From the NCBI RefSeq assembly GCF_016107545.1, contig NZ_JABASS010000010.1, positions 37,527 through 101,526 of the forward strand: DNA of 64,000 nucleotides, read 5' to 3'. A program made the position numbers and the translations under genes. The notes beneath the pieces are model-generated. The model had not been told where the DNA came from, did not search any database, and saw only the letters and a program-made list of their open reading frames with translations. This document shows, piece after piece, positions 61,197 through 64,000 of this stretch. Positions within the stretch are counted from its first letter, which is position 1; the number at the start of each line of letters is the position of its first letter. The stretch is from Psychrobacter namhaensis. Its GTDB lineage: Bacteria > Pseudomonadota > Gammaproteobacteria > Pseudomonadales > Moraxellaceae.

Positions 61197-61757
61197 ATGA
61201 CCATTCACATTGTACTGGTAGCCCCCAAAATGCCTAGTAACACGGGCAATATTATTCGGTTATGTGCTAATACGGGCGCCCAGCTGCATTTGGTCAGGCC
61301 TTTAGGGTTTGAGCTTGATGATAAAAAGCTACGCCGTGCAGGCTTGGACTATCATGAGTATGCCCATCTACAATTACATGATGATTGGACAGCAGCAAGA
61401 CAGGCACTACAAGCTGCTGACTGCCAAACCGTTACCGCTCTGACCACCAAACTGAGTCAACCTTTCTATGACTATGACTTTATTGGTCAGCAAGAGGCTG
61501 GGGCCACAGGTGAGGCTTTAATGCCTAATATTGCGCTGGTTTTTGGTTCTGAAACCGCCGGATTGGCAGATGAGATTCGTGAAGATATTGGTGCGAGCAA
61601 TTGGTTGCGATTGCCGATGCTGGCTGATTCACGCAGTTTAAATTTGTCCAATAGCGTGGCAATATGCCTGTATGAGATATGGCGTCAGCAAGGCTTTCGT
61701 GGCGATGAAGGCCGTAGTATCGGTTATGAGACATTAACCGTCTATGACTCAAAATAA
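61197..61757 (+). CDS. trmL: tRNA (cytidine/uridine-34-2'-O)-methyltransferase TrmL
   Basis: SPOUT-class enzyme methylating the ribose of the wobble base in two tRNA-Leu. Marks: [28 protein letters not shown] at the start, [24 protein letters not shown] and [22 protein letters not shown] in the SPOUT knot. 186 residues including a C-terminal extension of about 25 beyond the usual ~157. Strong AAGGAG site. Confidence 0.95.
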   Translation: MTIHIVLVAPKMPSNTGNIIRLCANTGAQLHLVRPLGFELDDKKLRRAGLDYHEYAHLQLHDDWTAARQALQAADCQTVTALTTKLSQPFYDYDFIGQQEAGATGEALMPNIALVFGSETAGLADEIREDIGASNWLRLPMLADSRSLNLSNSVAICLYEIWRQQGFRGDEGRSIGYETLTVYDSK

Positions 61758-61791
61758 ACACTCAGATGCTGACTGGTGTGCTCAAAATGCT

Positions 61792-61831
61792 AAAGGACTA
61801 ATGCGGAGCGGAGCAGTCCCCATTAGTCTTT
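61792..61831. terminator. Hairpin between convergent trmL and tusE
   Basis: GACTAATG (61796-61803) and CATTAGTC (61821-61828), extended by A-U/G-U pairs, with short A and T ends. T-runs are only three long on both strands, so termination is likely but modest. Confidence 0.55.
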
Positions 61832-61845
61832 ATAAACAATAGTTT

Positions 61846-62199
61846 TTATAAACAATTAGGCGGCTTAGGCAGGCCAGCAAGGCGATTTACATGGCGGGCG
61901 ACCAAGCCAGTATTGAATAATTGCTGCAATTTTTGATTGTTGATGTCTTGCTCCGGCAAGGTTTTTTGTAGCCACTTAATGAGCGGCCTTGTCGCTGGCG
62001 CGTGATTAAATTTAGCAAAAAACGCCCGTACTTGTTGCAAAATCTGTATATGCTCAGTGCCTAAATCCACATCTAACGTGTTCGCCAGTTGCTGGGCAAT
62101 ATCGGGTGTCCAAAGAGTATGGTCACACAAATGGCCATCTTGATCTAGCTCAATGTTCATAGCGGTCATAGTAGGGGTGGTCATATTATTGTTGCTCAT
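61846..62199 (-). CDS. tusE: TusE/DsrC family sulfur relay protein
   Basis: Final carrier of the Tus relay, passing persulfide to MnmA. DsrC-family fold: W-P-D-I-A near residue 33, RAFFAKFNHAPATRPLIKWL, and the C-terminal active cysteine in PPNCL (Cys116 of 117). 117 residues. It overlaps the preceding tusB by 4 bp (ATGA). Last gene of tusC-tusB-tusE. Confidence 0.92.
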   Translation of the reverse strand: MSNNNMTTPTMTAMNIELDQDGHLCDHTLWTPDIAQQLANTLDVDLGTEHIQILQQVRAFFAKFNHAPATRPLIKWLQKTLPEQDINNQKLQQLFNTGLVARHVNRLAGLPKPPNCL

Positions 62200-62525
62200 A
62201 AGGCTATGGTCACGACTTTATCAAACTGATTGTCTTGAGTCAGATTGACCCACTCTGTGTCTGTCAACACACCACTTAATTTAGCGGATAGATTTAACTT
62301 GGCGCTGGTATTAGTCGTGAGCTGAGCCACATCATCGGCTAGTGCGTAAATGCCCGCGATACCTTGTATCTCGCTATCAGCGACGTAGGCATCGAACCAA
62401 TCGATAAAAGCGACCGTGGTGCCAAGCAAGACAATACTGTCACCAGTACGCCACGTGCGCGACATCTCTTCGGTACTGCGCCTAAGCGTGTCCATGGTAC
62501 TGTGTAATTGATATAATGTTGTCAT
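62196..62525 (-). CDS. tusB: TusB/DsrH-like sulfur relay subunit
   Basis: Small DsrH-fold protein, about 109 residues from the ATG at 62525 (preferred over a TTG 12 bp earlier; GGAC at good spacing). Starts TTLYQLHSTMD; a hydrophobic GDSIVLLGTTVAFI follows. Sequence is diverged from E. coli TusB, and the call rests on fold-like pattern and on neighbours tusC and tusE. TusB carries a conserved Cys only in some lineages; none is visible here. Confidence 0.78.
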   Translation of the reverse strand: MTTLYQLHSTMDTLRRSTEEMSRTWRTGDSIVLLGTTVAFIDWFDAYVADSEIQGIAGIYALADDVAQLTTNTSAKLNLSAKLSGVLTDTEWVNLTQDNQFDKVVTIAL

Positions 62526-62616
62526 AATGATGTCCAATTGCGGTAGTTATTCTAGTATCAAATATTCTCGTATCAAACAGGGCAGCTCATATCGGGTTAA
62601 ACAGAGAGTATTGCCA

Positions 62617-62940
62617 TTAGAATCTCAGTATCTGCTCAAAGGCTTGCGAGTTTATCACATCCGGAACTAGTGTCAGTTGTGAGGCCAAATCGGCTGGCAA
62701 CATCCCTATGGCCCAGCCACTAAAGACATCATCAGGCAGCCAAGCGGCTGGCATATCGTACAGCTCAAGCGACTGAATCATGCCATGCAAGCGTGACTCA
62801 GGTTGCATCAATAGGCCAAAGACTGGGGCGTCTAAATACAGCTGTACTTCATGGCCAAAGGTAGCCAACGTTAGCGCAAGCGCACAGCCTTCATAGCTGG
62901 CCATCTCTGTCGGCGTATGCAGCTGAATTAATAATTTCAT
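62617..62940 (-). CDS. tusC: TusC/DsrF-like sulfur relay subunit
   Basis: 107 residues of the DsrE/DsrF fold: MKLLIQLHTPTEMASYEGCALALTLATFGHEVQLYLDAPVF, ending in an ILRF motif like E. coli TusC (VILRF). The active Cys of TusD is not expected in TusC. First visible gene of the tus cluster; tusB starts 91 bp later. Upstream lies an IS605-type element 131 bp away, and no tusD is seen before the window ends. Confidence 0.78.
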   Translation of the reverse strand: MKLLIQLHTPTEMASYEGCALALTLATFGHEVQLYLDAPVFGLLMQPESRLHGMIQSLELYDMPAAWLPDDVFSGWAIGMLPADLASQLTLVPDVINSQAFEQILRF

Positions 62941-63031
62941 GATTGGTTCCTAATCTGTTTGATCGGCTAGGATCGATATCGTAGCGTCCGTTTTATAACA
63001 TTGCAGTCTATCAAAAAAGCAAAAGAGGACT

Positions 63032-63050
63032 CCACCCGACATTAGGGTGG
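63032..63050. repeat. Hairpin near the left end of the IS605-type element
   Basis: CCACCC (63032-63037) and GGGTGG (63045-63050) with a 7-nt loop GACATTA, just past the tnpA stop. IS200/IS605 elements carry subterminal hairpins recognised by TnpA, so this is a candidate left-end structure; exact ends not determined. Confidence 0.5.
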
Positions 63051-63071
63051 CGGTGAATTTTGCATCGCTGG

Positions 63072-63470
63072 CTAGCCTTGCTGGTTCTGAATATATTGTT
63101 TAATAATATCTAATGGCGCACCGCCACAAGAGCTTGCAAAGTAGGAACGTGACCAAAGCACAGGCTTGGAATAAGCTGCTCTTAAATCAATAAAACCTCC
63201 CCTCATTCGCCTACTTGTGACTGACTTCAAGTTATTAACCAATTTGCTTAATTGCACTGTTGGTGGATACTGGATAAGCATGTGAATGTGATCCGCCTCA
63301 CCGTTACATTCCTTTAGCTCAGCATCAAAACTTTTACAGACCTCAGCCACACACTGACTAAAACACTCATGATGCAACTCACCTAAAACCTTTTTTCGGT
63401 ACTTAGTAATAAAAACTAAGTGAACGTGAAGATTAAAGGCGGCATGGCGATTTTTATATATCTCACTCAT
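63072..63470 (-). CDS. tnpA: IS200/IS605-family transposase TnpA
   Basis: Y1 HUH single-strand transposase. HUH motif His61-Ile-His63 in EADHIHMLIQ and catalytic Tyr126 in IIKQYIQNQ are both present. 132 residues, apparently intact. N-terminal HVHLVFITKYRKKVL is typical. Divergent from tnpB, 74 bp apart, which is the IS605 layout rather than IS608. Confidence 0.95.
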   Translation of the reverse strand: MSEIYKNRHAAFNLHVHLVFITKYRKKVLGELHHECFSQCVAEVCKSFDAELKECNGEADHIHMLIQYPPTVQLSKLVNNLKSVTSRRMRGGFIDLRAAYSKPVLWSRSYFASSCGGAPLDIIKQYIQNQQG

Positions 63471-64000
63471 TGCAACAAATATCCTTAAATGCTAGTATTA
63501 TAAGCATAATATCAAATACATACTCATTAATAAAGAAAGCATTTATGAAACTCAACAAAGCGTATAAATTTAGGCTTGAGCCTACTATAGAGCAGGAGAT
63601 TATTCTAAATAATCTTGTCGGCTCAGCGCGTTTTGTTTGGAATCACATGCTGGCAATCTCATTTGAGATGTTTGCTAAAAATGAATTTATCAATGCCACC
63701 AACCTCGTTAATAAAATTGCTGGCTTAAAGAACAACCCTGATTTTGCCTTTCTGAAATCTAGCTCTAATGCCGTAACCTTACAACAAAAGGTACGTGATC
63801 TTGCGTCTGCTTGGTCACGATTCTTTGACCCAAAAGTACACGCCAGATTAAAAGAAAATAAAAAGAAACCCAAAAAGCCCAAGTTCTTTAAGCTGGCTAA
63901 TGGCACAGAGATTCAACTTCGCCCATTGATGCCACAATTTAAACACAAAGCAGATGGCTGTGACTCCATTCGCTTGGTTCAGTTTGATAAATACTGCCGT
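63470..64000. mobile_element. IS605-type insertion element (right part outside window)
   Basis: Element with tnpA (63072-63470, minus) and tnpB (63545 onward, plus) back to back; the span given here is only its tnpB-side part. The left end lies between tusC (starts 62940) and the tnpA stop, near the hairpin at 63032-63050. The right end, and any guide RNA at the tnpB 3' end, are beyond the window. Confidence 0.85.
63545..64000 (+). CDS. tnpB: TnpB, RNA-guided nuclease of IS605 (3' end cut by window edge)
   Basis: The first 152 residues are open to the window edge. N-terminal KAYKFRLEPTIEQEIILNNLVGSARFVWNHML is the OrfB helix-turn-helix/WED start. Lys-rich KENKKKPKKPKF and RLVQFDKYCR follow. 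The RuvC Asp/Glu/Asp and zinc cysteines would lie beyond the edge, so whether it is intact is unknown. ATG 63545 with an AAAGAAAG stretch before it. TnpB cuts DNA at the donor site guided by an RNA from the element end. Confidence 0.88.
   Translation, partial: MKLNKAYKFRLEPTIEQEIILNNLVGSARFVWNHMLAISFEMFAKNEFINATNLVNKIAGLKNNPDFAFLKSSSNAVTLQQKVRDLASAWSRFFDPKVHARLKENKKKPKKPKFFKLANGTEIQLRPLMPQFKHKADGCDSIRLVQFDKYCR

Overview
The window looks like a chromosomal segment of a gammaproteobacterium of the Moraxellaceae, most probably Psychrobacter. This is inferred from protein style (Asn/Asp/Ser-rich low-complexity inserts, moderate GC), from the gene set (membrane PQQ dehydrogenase, PuuD-type urate oxidase, a short PutA without its DNA-binding domain) and from small Moraxellaceae-like lipoproteins. 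No 16S rRNA or other decisive marker is present. I see no rRNA, tRNA or CRISPR array.

1-15.6 kb is a purine-catabolism island that runs on paper from guanine to glyoxylate and two ureas. guaD deaminates guanine and xdhABC oxidises hypoxanthine/xanthine to urate. Convergent to these, uraD-hiuH-puuD-puuE-alc-allA take urate through 5-hydroxyisourate, OHCU, allantoin, allantoate and ureidoglycolate. A RutR-like TetR regulator and an NCS2 urate/xanthine-type permease complete it. The same 14-bp operator-like sequence (in opposite orientation) lies before the regulator and before the permease.

15.6-27.5 kb holds the envelope operon tolQRAB (pal is not inside the window), an AzgA/GhxP-type purine permease, a proline-catabolic unit in which PutA is split into two genes, and the ribosome oxygenase RoxA. 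27-37.5 kb is housekeeping: purB, mnmA, ispF, grxD, mnmG and chaB, plus an AEC transporter, an LLM flavin oxidoreductase and a 50-codon membrane protein that is easy to miss.

37.7-44.6 kb contains a PQQ-dependent membrane dehydrogenase, a CysB-like regulator and katG, the last with a strong dyad over its predicted -10 box. 44.6-54.4 kb carries ampG, prmC, a MoeB/ThiF-like enzyme, an ABC1/UbiB-like kinase, an MFS transporter, an Lrp-type regulator divergent from leuA, and an unrecognised exported-looking protein. 54.5-62.9 kb has accBC, a MATE exporter, an EVE-domain protein, hemW, an entericidin-like lipoprotein, trmL and tusC-tusB-tusE. The window ends in an IS605-type element with divergent tnpA and tnpB; tnpB runs off the right edge.

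The most interesting non-standard signals are: the split PutA; interlocked inverted repeats upstream of accB (two arm pairs in crossing order with identical 40-nt loops); a dispersed ~80-bp intergenic repeat in three copies; the shared purine-island operator; the katG dyad; and the IS605 insertion immediately upstream of a tus operon that lacks a visible tusD. Wobble-base modification is unusually well represented (mnmA, mnmG, tusBCE, trmL).
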